Shown: piece after piece, positions 29,896-42,374 of the stretch
Layout of the letters: each line of letters starts with the position of its first letter
How positions within the stretch are numbered: the first letter of the stretch is position 1
Assembly: GCF_013705725.1 (NCBI RefSeq)
Contig: NZ_CP055481.1
Location: 3,906,001-3,970,000 of the forward strand
DNA from: Klebsiella sp. RHBSTW-00484
GTDB lineage: Bacteria; Pseudomonadota; Gammaproteobacteria; Enterobacterales; Enterobacteriaceae
DNA length: 64,000 nt
Direction of reading: 5' to 3'
Made by a program: the position numbers and the translations under genes
Notes under the pieces: model-generated
Told to the model about the DNA's origin: nothing
The model's input: only the letters and a program-made list of their open reading frames with translations
Database searches by the model: none

Positions 29896-32334
29896 TTACA
29901 GCTTTTCAACCTGGACAAGGTTGGTATGCGATGGGTTGCCTTTCGCCAGCGGCGACGGGCGTTGGGTGGTCAGCACGTTGATGCTGCCCGCCTGATCCAC
30001 GCGACCTGCATCCGGGTTGTACCAGGCCCCCTCTCCCAACGCGACAACGCCAGGCATCATTCGCGGTGTCACTTTAGCTTCGATATGCACTTCACCACGG
30101 TCGTTGAAAATACGGATACGATCGCCATTGGCGATCCCGCGTTTCTTCGCATCAAGTGGGTTAATCCACATCTCCTGACGGCAAGCGGCTTGCAGTACAT
30201 CAACGTTGCCGTAGGTTGAGTGGGTACGAGCTTTGTAGTGGAAACCGGTAAGTTGTAGCGGATAATTTTTAGTCAAAGGATCGTTATAGTTTTCGAACCC
30301 TGGGCTATAGATCGGCAGCGGATCGATAACGTCTTCTTCTTTTAGCTCCCAGGTCGCGGCAATCTCCGCTAGCTGCGCAGAGTAAATCTCTATTTTCCCT
30401 GACGGAGTGGTTAACGGGTTAGCCACTGGATCCTCACGGAAAGCCTTGTAGGCTACGTGATGCCCTTCAGGATCGCGCTGTTTGAACATTCCTTGTTTAC
30501 GGAATTCATCAAACGGCAATAGCTCAGGAATCGCTTTACGGGATTGCTCATAGAGATGACGTAACCACTCTTCCTGAGTACGCCCTTCCGTAAACTGTTG
30601 CTCAACGCCCATGCGTTTTGCAAGTTCCGTCGTCATGTCGTAGATGGTCTTGCACTCAAAGCGAGGTTTGATCGCCTGGTCGGCAAAAATAACGTAAGAC
30701 ATGTTGCCGCAGGAAGCATCCAGGGCAAAATCCATCTGTTCCGAAGCCGTACAATCCGGCAGCAGAATATCGGCATATTTCGCCGACGAGGTCATATGGC
30801 AATCGATGACCACGATCATCTCGCACTTTTTGTCATCCTGCAGGATCTCATGGGTGCGGTTAATTTCTGAGTGCTGGTTAACCAGGCAGTTACCGGCATA
30901 GTTCCAGACCATTTTGATGGGCACATCGAGCTTATCTTTGCCGCGCACGCCGTCGCGCAGCGCGGTCATTTCGGTCCCGCGTTCAATGGCATCTGTCCAC
31001 ATAAACATGGAAATGCTGGTCTCGATCGGGTTGTTCAGCGTTGGCATCCGCTCAAATGGCAGCGAATATGAACCTTCACGTGCACCGGTATTCCCGCCGT
31101 TGATCCCTACGTTACCGGTTAAAATCGCCAGCATTGAGATTGCACGGGAAACCAGCTCGCCGTTAGCGTGACGCTGCGGCCCCCAACCCTGAGAAATATA
31201 TGCGGGTTTGGCACCAGCAATTTCACGCGCCAGTTGCACAATTCGCGCCTGCGGAATACCGGTAATCGTCGACGCCCACTCAGGGGTTTTCGCAATACCA
31301 TCTTTGCCCTGACCGAGAATATAGGCCTTATAGTGGCCATTAGCTGGCGCACCTTCGGGTAGCGTTTTCTCGTCATAGCCTACGCAGTACTTATCCAGGA
31401 AAGGCTGATCAACGAGATTTTCACTAATCATCACCCACGCCAGCGCGGAAATCAGTGCGGCATCAGTACCGGGTCGGATGGGGATCCACTCGTCTTCACG
31501 CCCGGCACCGGTATCGGTGTAGCGAGGATCGATAATGATCAGCCTGGCATTAGATTTCTCTCGCGCCTGCTCCAGGTAGTAGGTCACCCCGCCGCCGCTC
31601 ATTCGGGTTTCACCTGGGTTGTTGCCAAACAGCACCACCAGCTTACTGTTTTCGATATCCGAAGGGCTATTGCCATCGGCCCAGCCGCCGTAGGTGTAAT
31701 TCAGGCCCGCGGCAATTTGTGCGGTAGAGTAGTCGCCGTAATGATTGAGATAACCGCCGCAGCAGTTCATCAGGCGGGCAATCAGGGTTTTCCCCGGTGG
31801 CCAGGAACGCGTCAAGGTACCACCCAGGGTTCCGGTACCGTAGTTCAGATAGATCGATTCGTTACCGTAGTCTTTAATCAAGCGCTGCATATTGCTGGCA
31901 ATGGTGTCGAACGCCTCTTCCCAACTAATTTGTTCAAATTTGCCTTCACCGCGTTTGCCAACGCGCTTCATAGGATATTTTAGGCGATCGGGATTATAGA
32001 CACGCCGACGCATCGAACGACCGCGCAGACAGGCGCGAACCTGGTGCAGACCGTCATAGTTATCATCGCCGAAATTATCGGTCTCAACGTATTTGATTTC
32101 GCCATCAACCACATGCATACGCAGCGGACAGCGGCTGCCACAGTTAACCGTACAGGCACTCCAGGTGACCGTTTCGCTAACAGGAATTTGGGTGTCCGCA
32201 GCATAGGCAATACGTGCGAAGGGTAAGGTCAATGCGCTGCTGGCCATCGCCAGCCCGCCAATCGCCGTGGTTTTCATTAAACCACGCCGGCTCACCTCGG
32301 CAGCCAGTAAAGCATCGGGGGTTTTGGTTTTCAT
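29896..32334 (-). CDS. dmsA: DMSO reductase catalytic subunit DmsA
   Basis: An 812-residue molybdo-bis(pyranopterin guanine dinucleotide) enzyme. The twin-arginine signal SRRGLMKTTAIGGLAMASSA (residues 15-34) directs folded, cofactor-loaded export. The N-terminal cluster ligands are in ACTVNCGSRCPLRMH near 61, and the Mo-coordinating serine region is YGDYSTAQIAAGLNY near 200. The enzyme reduces DMSO and N-oxides as terminal electron acceptors in anaerobic respiration. The start ATG 32334 is preceded by a conserved FNR-type promoter. Confidence 0.98.
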   Translation of the reverse strand: MKTKTPDALLAAEVSRRGLMKTTAIGGLAMASSALTLPFARIAYAADTQIPVSETVTWSACTVNCGSRCPLRMHVVDGEIKYVETDNFGDDNYDGLHQVRACLRGRSMRRRVYNPDRLKYPMKRVGKRGEGKFEQISWEEAFDTIASNMQRLIKDYGNESIYLNYGTGTLGGTLTRSWPPGKTLIARLMNCCGGYLNHYGDYSTAQIAAGLNYTYGGWADGNSPSDIENSKLVVLFGNNPGETRMSGGGVTYYLEQAREKSNARLIIIDPRYTDTGAGREDEWIPIRPGTDAALISALAWVMISENLVDQPFLDKYCVGYDEKTLPEGAPANGHYKAYILGQGKDGIAKTPEWASTITGIPQARIVQLAREIAGAKPAYISQGWGPQRHANGELVSRAISMLAILTGNVGINGGNTGAREGSYSLPFERMPTLNNPIETSISMFMWTDAIERGTEMTALRDGVRGKDKLDVPIKMVWNYAGNCLVNQHSEINRTHEILQDDKKCEMIVVIDCHMTSSAKYADILLPDCTASEQMDFALDASCGNMSYVIFADQAIKPRFECKTIYDMTTELAKRMGVEQQFTEGRTQEEWLRHLYEQSRKAIPELLPFDEFRKQGMFKQRDPEGHHVAYKAFREDPVANPLTTPSGKIEIYSAQLAEIAATWELKEEDVIDPLPIYSPGFENYNDPLTKNYPLQLTGFHYKARTHSTYGNVDVLQAACRQEMWINPLDAKKRGIANGDRIRIFNDRGEVHIEAKVTPRMMPGVVALGEGAWYNPDAGRVDQAGSINVLTTQRPSPLAKGNPSHTNLVQVEKL

Positions 32335-32431
32335 AGATACTCGCTTTGGTTGCTCACAATTAACTGAAAACCGCTATATAGATTAATATATAACGAAATT
32401 AGCCTTTATTAGTTTTTTATACTGGTTAATC

Positions 32432-32480
32432 CAAAGGGAGTATCTTCGTATTCACAGGGCCGATTATTGCCCGGTATCAA
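32432..32480 (-). promoter_or_regulatory. FNR-activated dmsA promoter
   Basis: On the minus strand, TTGATACCGGGCAA (32480-32467) resembles the E. coli dmsA FNR site TTGATACCGAACAA at 12 of 14 positions. Its centre is 41.5 bp upstream of a predicted start near 32432, and a -10-like GATACT lies at 32444-32439. This is class II FNR geometry, so anaerobic induction is expected. The leader to the dmsA ATG is about 98 nt. Confidence 0.75.
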
Positions 32481-32494
32481 GAAGGGGGTAAAAA

Positions 32495-32516
32495 AAAAGC
32501 GCCTGAAGGCGCTTTT
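32495..32516 (-). terminator. Terminator of serS
   Basis: AAAAGCGCC / GGCGCTTTT around a 4-base loop, followed on the minus strand by nine Ts, 18 bp after the serS stop: a strong intrinsic terminator that also insulates the dms promoter. Confidence 0.95.
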
Positions 32517-32533
32517 AGGACGATTAACGAAAA

Positions 32534-33847
<1,314 letters not shown>

Positions 33848-33915
33848 TTAATAAAGAAAAATGGCCGCAGATGCGACCACGGAAATATTGTGACAACCTT
33901 ACCGCAACGCCCCAA

Positions 33916-35259
33916 TTATCGGTAGCGTTTTATCGGGCTATTTTGATCCTGTTCGGTTAACCAGGCGAGCTTTTCGCCTATTTTGCCTTCCAGTCCCCGG
34001 TTTGTCGGCTGATAATAGCGTGTTTGTGCCATTTCCTGCGGGAAATACTGCTCTCCCGCGGCATAAGCATTGGGTTCATCGTGCGCATAGCGATACTCTT
34101 GCCCGTAGCCCATTTCTTTCATCAGTTTGGTTGGTGCATTACGCAAATGCACCGGTACATCATAGTCAGGGCGCTCGCGAGCATCAGCCATCGCCGCTTT
34201 AAATGCCGTGTAAACCGCGTTGCTTTTTGGCGCGCAGGCAAGATAGACAATCGCCTGCGCAATCGCCCGTTCGCCTTCTGCCGGGCCGACGCGAGTGAAA
34301 CAATCCCAAGCGGAGATGGCGACCTGCATCGCCCGAGGGTCAGCATTGCCGACGTCTTCCGAAGCAATCGCCAGACAGCGCCGAGCCACGTACAGCGGAT
34401 CGCCACCGGCAGTAATAATTCGCGCATACCAGTACAGGGCCGCGTCCGGTGCGCTCCCGCGAACCGATTTATGCAGTGCGGAGATTAAATCGTAGAAACG
34501 GTCGCCTTTATTATCGAATCGCGCGCTGCGTTCTCCGGCAATTTCAGTTAGCAACTCAACTTTCAGCACCCGATTACCGGAAGCATCGGTTTCGGCCATA
34601 TCGGCCATCATTTCCAGAGTATTCAGCGCCCGGCGCGCATCACCGTTTACCAGATCGGCAATGGCCTTGCATGTCTCGTCAGGCAGAACTATATTTTGCC
34701 CGCCGTAGCCGCGCGTCTTGTCACTCATTGCCTGGTGAAGCACCTGCTCAATATCATCGCTGGTTAGCGATTTCAGTAGATAAACACGTGCACGGGATAA
34801 CAGAGCAGAATTGAGCTCAAACGAAGGGTTTTCCGTTGTCGCACCGATAAAAGTGATAGTTCCATCTTCAATATGCGGTAGGAAGGCATCTTGCTGGCTT
34901 TTATTGAATCGGTGAACTTCGTCGACAAACAGGATCGTACGGCGGCCTGCGTTACGGTTTTGACGCGCCCGCTCGATGGCCTCACGGATCTCTTTCACGC
35001 CTGAGGTCACTGCCGAGATGCGTTCTACGTCGGCGCTGGCATAGCGGGCAATGACCTCAGCCAGCGTAGTTTTTCCGGTACCCGGCGGTCCCCACAGGAT
35101 CATGGAGTGCAGATGACCGGCTTCAATTGCCCTCGGCAACGGCTTACCGGTCGCCAGCAGATGCTGCTGGCCAATGTACTGTGCTAAATTTTCTGGCCGC
35201 ATACGGGCGGCCAGTGGTTGAAATGCGTTGTCGGAAAAATCGAGCGACAGATTGCCCAC
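33916..35259 (-). CDS. rarA: Replication-associated recombination protein RarA (MgsA)
   Basis: A 447-residue AAA+ ATPase related to clamp-loader subunits and RuvB. Walker A is GPPGTGKTT near residue 58 and Walker B is [11 protein letters not shown] near 110. It acts at stalled replication forks. It starts 8 bp after lolA, so the two are cotranscribed. Confidence 0.96.
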   Translation of the reverse strand: MGNLSLDFSDNAFQPLAARMRPENLAQYIGQQHLLATGKPLPRAIEAGHLHSMILWGPPGTGKTTLAEVIARYASADVERISAVTSGVKEIREAIERARQNRNAGRRTILFVDEVHRFNKSQQDAFLPHIEDGTITFIGATTENPSFELNSALLSRARVYLLKSLTSDDIEQVLHQAMSDKTRGYGGQNIVLPDETCKAIADLVNGDARRALNTLEMMADMAETDASGNRVLKVELLTEIAGERSARFDNKGDRFYDLISALHKSVRGSAPDAALYWYARIITAGGDPLYVARRCLAIASEDVGNADPRAMQVAISAWDCFTRVGPAEGERAIAQAIVYLACAPKSNAVYTAFKAAMADARERPDYDVPVHLRNAPTKLMKEMGYGQEYRYAHDEPNAYAAGEQYFPQEMAQTRYYQPTNRGLEGKIGEKLAWLTEQDQNSPIKRYR

Positions 35260-35267
35260 ATTCGCCT

Positions 35268-35879
35268 CTACTTACGTTGATCGTCCACCGTAACCCCTTG
35301 CGGTGGCGTAAAGGTGAACTTAGATGCGTCGATAGCACCATTTTGTTGCGATTTCAGCTGATAGCTGCTGCGTTGATCGTCCTGTTCCACGGCGCTGAAC
35401 TGATGAATCGTACCGTCACGGCCGACGTTGATGGTGAACTGCTTCAGGTTACCACTGCCGTTTTTCGGCGTCAGAACAAAATCATCACCATTCTGTTTGA
35501 TGTTGTAGTTCTGCCAGTCGCTGGACTGGTTACGGGCAATCAGCATAAACGGCGTGTTGCTGGTGGCGTCTTTCAGCCAGGTGGCGGTAGCCTGCTCGAC
35601 AAATGGGTTGTAGAACCACAGGGTTTTACCATCAGAAACCAGCACGCTTTCATCCGGCTGAGTCATATGCCAGTTGAATAGATTTGGGCGCTTGACCCAC
35701 AGGTCACCCTGCCCGTCCTGCACGGCATTGCCGCTACCATCGGTCACTTTCTGCGTGAAGCTGGAGTGGAAACTGCTCACTTTATCAAGGCGGCTTTTTA
35801 AATCGCTGGCGGCATCCGCCCATACCTGGCTTACGACAAAACTGGACAGTAATGCACAGGTGATTGCGAGTTTTTTCAT
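35268..35879 (-). CDS. lolA: Periplasmic lipoprotein carrier LolA
   Basis: A 203-residue protein with a cleavable signal peptide ([21 protein letters not shown]). LolA takes lipoproteins released by LolCDE and carries them through the periplasm to LolB. Length equals K-12. It lies between ftsK (121 bp away) and rarA (8 bp away), in the conserved ftsK-lolA-rarA order. Confidence 0.97.
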   Translation of the reverse strand: MKKLAITCALLSSFVVSQVWADAASDLKSRLDKVSSFHSSFTQKVTDGSGNAVQDGQGDLWVKRPNLFNWHMTQPDESVLVSDGKTLWFYNPFVEQATATWLKDATSNTPFMLIARNQSSDWQNYNIKQNGDDFVLTPKNGSGNLKQFTINVGRDGTIHQFSAVEQDDQRSSYQLKSQQNGAIDASKFTFTPPQGVTVDDQRK

Positions 35880-36000
35880 TGTTATTCCTTAATGTGCGTC
35901 ACTCCCGACGCGGGAGCCTCTTCTGCCCTTAATGTAGGGCCGCCAACGGCGGTGATACAGCAGAACAGGCTGATTTTCACTTATTTACCCAACTTTGCAG

Positions 36001-39000
36001 TTACTCGAAAGGCGGCGGAGCCAGCACTTCACGGTTACCATTATGACCTTGTTCGCTAACAATGCCCTGAGCTTCCATCTGTTCGATGATACGCGCAGCA
36101 CGGTTATAGCCAATGCGGAACTGACGCTGCACCCCGGAAATAGAGGCTTTGCGTTTTTCCGTTACAAAGTTGACTGCCTGATCGAATAGCGGATCAAGCT
36201 CTTCGCCGCCCTCGTAGCCACCGCCGCTGCCTTCGCTCTCGCTATCGGAGGTAATTCCATCAACATACTGCGGACGTCCACGAGCTTTCCAGTCCTGAAC
36301 CACAGCATGCACTTCCTCGTCGCGAACAAAGGCACCATGAACACGCACTGGGATCGTCGAGTTTGGCGCCGAATAGAGCATATCGCCCATACCCAGCAGT
36401 GATTCCGCTCCGCCCTGGTCAAGGATGGTGCGCGAGTCAATTTTACTCGACACGGTAAAGGCAATACGCGTAGGGATGTTCGCTTTGATAAGGCCGGTAA
36501 TAACGTCAACCGAAGGACGCTGGGTCGCCAGTACCAGATGAATCCCTGCGGCACGCGCCTTCTGCGCCAGACGAGCAATCAACTCCTCCACTTTCTTGCC
36601 GACGGTCATCATCAGGTCAGCAAATTCATCGACCAGAACCACAATATAAGGCTCTTTTTTCAGCACCGGATGGGTGGCATCCATGCTATCGCCGGGTTTC
36701 CAGTACGGATCAGGAATTGGCCGTCCCATGCGTGCGGCTTCAGCAATTTTCTCGTTGTAGCCCGCCAGGTTACGCACACCCAGAGCAGACATGAGCTTAT
36801 AACGACGCTCCATCTCATTAACGCTCCAGCGCAGTGCGTTGGCTGCGTCTTTCATATCCGTAACGACTTCCGTCAACAGATGCGGGATCCCTTCATAAAC
36901 CGACAGCTCTAGCATTTTCGGGTCGATCATGATGAATTTCACATCTTCCGGCTGCGCTTTATAGAGCATGCTGAGGATCATGGCGTTGACCCCGACCGAT
37001 TTACCGGAACCGGTGGTACCGGCGACCAGCAGGTGCGGCATTTTTGCCAAATCAGCGGTAACCGGATCGCCTGCAATGTCTTTACCCAGAACAACGGTCA
37101 GCGGCGAAGGATTGTCGCGGAATTTCGCACAATCCAGCACTTCGCGCAGGTAAACGGTCTGACGCTTTTTGTTCGGCAGTTCCAGACCCACGTAAGGCTT
37201 GCCTGGAATAACTTCCACGACGCGCACAGCGGCGGTAGACAGCGAACGCGCCAAATCTCGCGACAAGTTGGAAATTCGTGCTGCTTTCACCCCAGGAGCC
37301 AGATTCAGCTCAAAGCGGGTGATAACCGGGCCTGGCGAGTAGTTCACCACATCAGCTTTGATACGGAAATCAGCCAGACGCGCTTCGACCAGCCGCGCCA
37401 TTTGCTCCAGCGCGAAAGTATCGACTGGCTCAACTTCAGATGGCGGCGGTGTCAGCAGATCTAAAGACGGCAGTAGCGTAGTCGGTTTTTGTAGCGGACG
37501 GCTATCGCCATTACGCATCAACAGCGGATGAATCAGACTTTCCTGCGGCTGTGGTACTGGCTGTTGCGCCACATGACTCTGAGGCGCAGGCTGCTGCGGA
37601 TAACCACCTGGAGCCTGCGTCATCTGAGGAGCCATTTGCGGATGCTGTACCGGTTGCTGTTGAACCGGCTGATAAACCTGCTGCTGCACAGGCTGAGGCG
37701 GCATCTGTTGCTGAGGCATCTGCGGATGTGCCGCATGATGTACAGGCTGCTGATTCTGGATTGGCTGCTGATACTGATGAGCAGGCTGTTGCACTTCCGG
37801 CATCGGCGTGAACATCGGCTCGCTCGGCGTATCATCAACTAACGCTTTCATCGGCGAAAATTCATAATCTGCCGGAGAGAACGGATGAGAACCCGGTGGT
37901 TGTTCGCTTGCATAGCGCTGCTGCTGAGTCGCAGCAAACTGACGAGCGAGTTCGGCCTCAGCGGCAGAATCTTCATCATCGTCTACTTCATCTGCAACGT
38001 CAGCACCGTAGGTTTCGCTATAACGCTGGTTTTGAGAGGCGGCAAACTGACGCGCCAGTTCACCCTGCTCAAGTTCAGCAACTTCTTCATCGGTTAATGG
38101 CTCATCATCGTAGTGCTGGTGCTCAGCCTGACGAGCGCGTTCCTCAGCCATTCGCTGCGATGGCAGTTTAATGCCATAGGAGGCGAGCTCACGGCGCGTT
38201 GGCACACGAACACGATTTGGGCGCGGCAATTTCGGACCTATGCCCTCTTTTACCTGCACGCGAGGACCACCAGATACGGGGCTAAATAACGGCGCAGCGC
38301 TGGACGCCGCAGATGCGGCGGAAGCCACCACAGCACTAGCGGCACCTGCGCCAGTTGCCTGATGGACGCCTGCAGCCAGCGTGCTGACTACTGCGGCATC
38401 AACCGGCGATGGCGTTGGCGGCGCGATCGGTTTTGTCGCTACCGGACTAACAGGCTCTGGAATGGGCTGATACCACGCTGCAAGTTGTTCACGTTCGCGC
38501 GCGCGCTTCTCTTCAACCTCTTCAAAGTAATACATAGGCGGACGCTGCGGCTTCACTTCCTCTTGCGGGGCCTCAGGCTCCACGACAGGAGTGGGAGCGT
38601 ACGGCTCAGGCTGATAAGTAGGTTGCTGCATCGGGGCCTGTTCCGGCTGATACGCCTGCTGCGGCTGGTAAGCGGGCTCAGCTGGCTGCTGCATCGGGGC
38701 CTGTTCTGGCTGATATGCATGCTGAGGCTGGTAAGCGTGTTCAGGCTGATAATCTGGCTGCTGTATTGGGGCCTGTTCCGGCTGATACGCCTGCTGCGGC
38801 TGGTAAGCGGGCTCAGGCTGATAAGCTGGCTGCTGCATCGGGGCCTGTTCTGGCTGATACGCCTGCTGCGGCTGGTAAGCGGGCTCAGGCTGATAAGCTG
38901 GCTGCTGCATCGGGGCCTGTTCCGGCTGATACGCCTGCTGCGGCTGGTAAGCGGGTTCAGGCTGATAAGCTGGCTGCTGCATTGGGGCCTGTTCTGGCTG

Positions 39001-40131
39001 ATATGCATGCTGTGGCTGGTAAGCAGGTTCGGATTGATACGTTGGCTGGGCCTCATGTCCTGCAACCGGCTCAGCCCACGCTTGCGGCGCGCTGGTTGCC
39101 AATGCAGCGATTGCAACCGGGTCGGCAACGCTGTGGCCATTCAGCAGCGGATCGTATGGGTCAAAATCCCCCGGCCGTGCCGCGCTAGCGCCAGAAAATA
39201 GTACATCATCAGCATCCGCCGGACGCGCAGCGCTGGATCCAGAGAAAAGTACGTCTTCAGCCGCCACGGGTGCGCCGCTAGCGCTATACTGAACATCTTC
39301 TTCGGCATCATCCATACGCCTGCCGGAGAACAACGCCGCATCGGTCTTGCGCCCCATCGGGTTGGAAAACTTCTCAGCCAGGCGCTGACGGCGTGCTAAA
39401 GCGCTACGTAAAATTCGTGCACGACGCGACTCTTGCGGTTTCGCAGAATCATCGTCTTCATATTCATCTTCATCATCTTCATATTCCCCTTCATCGACCC
39501 AGGTATCGTCGCGACGGGTACGGTTGCTGGCGAAAGTTAATACCGAAAGGATCGCGCCGCCTAGCTTTTCAGCGATGCTAACCCAGGACCAGCCGGTAAA
39601 CAGCGTCAGACCAGCCGCCCAGAGACATAGCAGCGCGATCGTCCCACCGCTGCTGTGCAGCAACGGCTTTAGCGTGGTGCTCAGAAGGCTACCAATCACA
39701 CCACCAGAGGCAAAATACCAGATATCATCAGCATTAATGGCCGCCAGCCCACACGAGGTGAGGATCAGTGCTAATGCGCCAATCAAGCGTAATGACACGG
39801 CGAAGTAGTCGATATATTCGTCGTTTTCCTGATGACGCCATGCAAACCAGCAGCCACCGATGATGATGACCGGGATGGTGTATGCCATTACGCCAAAAAT
39901 GAAAAATAGCGTATCGGCAAGCCAGGCACCTGGTATTCCACCTATGTTATGGATAGGTTCGTGCCATGCAGTTTGTGACCAACTCGGATCCGAGGGATTA
40001 AAGCTGAGTAAGGCCGCCATCAACCAGATGGCAAAAAGGGAGCAAAGAATGAGTAACGCCTCAAGGAGTCGACGCCCACTACTAAGCTTTGTAAATTTGA
40101 CTTCTTTGTCTTCAGTGTATTCCTGGCTCAA
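36001..40131 (-). CDS. ftsK: DNA translocase FtsK
   Basis: A 1376-residue septal DNA pump, about 47 residues longer than E. coli FtsK. Four or five N-terminal membrane helices (residues 1-200) anchor it at the septum. A long Gln/Pro-rich linker follows, and the C-terminal RecA-like motor has Walker [16 protein letters not shown] near residue 1045 and Walker [14 protein letters not shown]. The last 65 residues form the winged-helix gamma domain that reads KOPS and activates XerD. The extra length lies in the linker, where six copies of a 24-residue repeat are present. It is downstream of lrp, as usual. Confidence 0.98.
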   Translation of the reverse strand: MSQEYTEDKEVKFTKLSSGRRLLEALLILCSLFAIWLMAALLSFNPSDPSWSQTAWHEPIHNIGGIPGAWLADTLFFIFGVMAYTIPVIIIGGCWFAWRHQENDEYIDYFAVSLRLIGALALILTSCGLAAINADDIWYFASGGVIGSLLSTTLKPLLHSSGGTIALLCLWAAGLTLFTGWSWVSIAEKLGGAILSVLTFASNRTRRDDTWVDEGEYEDDEDEYEDDDSAKPQESRRARILRSALARRQRLAEKFSNPMGRKTDAALFSGRRMDDAEEDVQYSASGAPVAAEDVLFSGSSAARPADADDVLFSGASAARPGDFDPYDPLLNGHSVADPVAIAALATSAPQAWAEPVAGHEAQPTYQSEPAYQPQHAYQPEQAPMQQPAYQPEPAYQPQQAYQPEQAPMQQPAYQPEPAYQPQQAYQPEQAPMQQPAYQPEPAYQPQQAYQPEQAPIQQPDYQPEHAYQPQHAYQPEQAPMQQPAEPAYQPQQAYQPEQAPMQQPTYQPEPYAPTPVVEPEAPQEEVKPQRPPMYYFEEVEEKRAREREQLAAWYQPIPEPVSPVATKPIAPPTPSPVDAAVVSTLAAGVHQATGAGAASAVVASAASAASSAAPLFSPVSGGPRVQVKEGIGPKLPRPNRVRVPTRRELASYGIKLPSQRMAEERARQAEHQHYDDEPLTDEEVAELEQGELARQFAASQNQRYSETYGADVADEVDDDEDSAAEAELARQFAATQQQRYASEQPPGSHPFSPADYEFSPMKALVDDTPSEPMFTPMPEVQQPAHQYQQPIQNQQPVHHAAHPQMPQQQMPPQPVQQQVYQPVQQQPVQHPQMAPQMTQAPGGYPQQPAPQSHVAQQPVPQPQESLIHPLLMRNGDSRPLQKPTTLLPSLDLLTPPPSEVEPVDTFALEQMARLVEARLADFRIKADVVNYSPGPVITRFELNLAPGVKAARISNLSRDLARSLSTAAVRVVEVIPGKPYVGLELPNKKRQTVYLREVLDCAKFRDNPSPLTVVLGKDIAGDPVTADLAKMPHLLVAGTTGSGKSVGVNAMILSMLYKAQPEDVKFIMIDPKMLELSVYEGIPHLLTEVVTDMKDAANALRWSVNEMERRYKLMSALGVRNLAGYNEKIAEAARMGRPIPDPYWKPGDSMDATHPVLKKEPYIVVLVDEFADLMMTVGKKVEELIARLAQKARAAGIHLVLATQRPSVDVITGLIKANIPTRIAFTVSSKIDSRTILDQGGAESLLGMGDMLYSAPNSTIPVRVHGAFVRDEEVHAVVQDWKARGRPQYVDGITSDSESEGSGGGYEGGEELDPLFDQAVNFVTEKRKASISGVQRQFRIGYNRAARIIEQMEAQGIVSEQGHNGNREVLAPPPFE
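38611..39048. repeat. In-frame 72-bp tandem repeat in the ftsK linker
   Basis: About six tandem copies of a 72-bp unit encode [24 protein letters not shown] (FtsK residues about 360-507). Distances between the GGGGC landmarks are 63 bp once and 72 bp otherwise; the short copy lacks exactly three codons (YQP). Copies differ by a few substitutions, more at the edges than in the centre, as expected from slippage or unequal recombination. The reading frame is maintained. Confidence 0.95.
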
Positions 40132-40180
40132 GAAAGGCTCTCCAGGTATCAGGCTGTTTCCTGCCTGCAGCTAAAACGGA

Positions 40181-40210
40181 CAACAGTGCCGGGTCTCCCC
40201 GGCACTGTTG
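40181..40210 (-). terminator. Terminator of lrp
   Basis: CAACAGTGCCGGG / CCCGGCACTGTTG form a perfect 13-bp stem with a 4-base loop. The minus-strand tail TCCGTTTTAGC contains a short T-run. It lies between lrp and ftsK. Confidence 0.8.
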
Positions 40211-40266
40211 CTGTATGGATTAACAGGAGTGTAATCAAACTACGTCGATTTTGCACCTGTTCCGTG

Positions 40267-40761
40267 TTAGCGCGTCTTGATTACCAGACGATTACTTTGC
40301 TTGACTTCTTCCATTACCACATAGGTACGGGTGTCATTTACGCCCGGTAGGCGCAGCAAGGTCTCGCCCAGTAACTTACGATACGCTGACATATCCGGTA
40401 CGCGGGTTTTCAACAGATAGTCGAAATCTCCGGATACCAGATGACACTCTTGAATTTCTTCAAGTTTTTGCACAGCGGAGTTAAATTGCTCAAACACATC
40501 CGGCGCGCCACGATTCAGAGTAATCTCAACAAATACCAGAAGTGATGCATCCAGATAATGCGGGTTGAGCAGCGCTGTATAGCCCTGAATAAAACCCTGT
40601 CTTTCCAGTCGACGCACACGCTCAAGGCAAGGCGTCGGAGAAAGTCCCACCCGTTTAGAAAGCTCGACGTTGGAAATACGCCCGTCTTTTTGCAATTCAT
40701 TCAAAATATTACGATCGATGCGGTCGAGATCTTTGCCAGGGCGCTTCTTGCTATCTACCAT
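40267..40761 (-). CDS. lrp: Leucine-responsive regulatory protein
   Basis: A 164-residue global regulator, essentially identical in layout to K-12 Lrp: N-terminal HTH (RIDRNILNELQKDGRISNVELSKRVGLSPTPCLERV, residues about 14-50) and C-terminal RAM/AsnC ligand domain (about 70-160). I start at ATG 40761 (MVDSKKRPGKDLDR); the open frame extends far upstream but without homology. Lrp controls amino-acid metabolism and its own gene, whose leader is long here as in E. coli. Confidence 0.98.
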   Translation of the reverse strand: MVDSKKRPGKDLDRIDRNILNELQKDGRISNVELSKRVGLSPTPCLERVRRLERQGFIQGYTALLNPHYLDASLLVFVEITLNRGAPDVFEQFNSAVQKLEEIQECHLVSGDFDYLLKTRVPDMSAYRKLLGETLLRLPGVNDTRTYVVMEEVKQSNRLVIKTR

Positions 40762-42260
<1,499 letters not shown>

Positions 42261-42288
42261 TCTTTACAAGTCAGTAACAAAGGTAAAG

Positions 42289-42315
42289 AAGGCGACGAAA
42301 AGTCGCCTTTATTTT
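42289..42315 (+). terminator. Terminator of trxB
   Basis: AAGGCGAC / GTCGCCTT around a 5-base loop, followed by TATTTTTG, 29 bp after the trxB stop. Confidence 0.88.
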
Positions 42316-42374
42316 TGCCCCGTTGTAACATTGCCGAGCCCAAAAAACTCATAACTACACCTGCTAAGCGCGCA

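Noticed and set aside
38611..39048. Regular repeats that might suggest a CRISPR array
   Set aside because: The units are 72-bp contiguous, have no unique spacers and keep the FtsK reading frame, so this is a coding minisatellite.
38362..39201. 279-codon open frame opposite the ftsK linker
   Set aside because: Its repetitive Leu/Arg-rich product simply mirrors the ftsK tandem repeat on the other strand.
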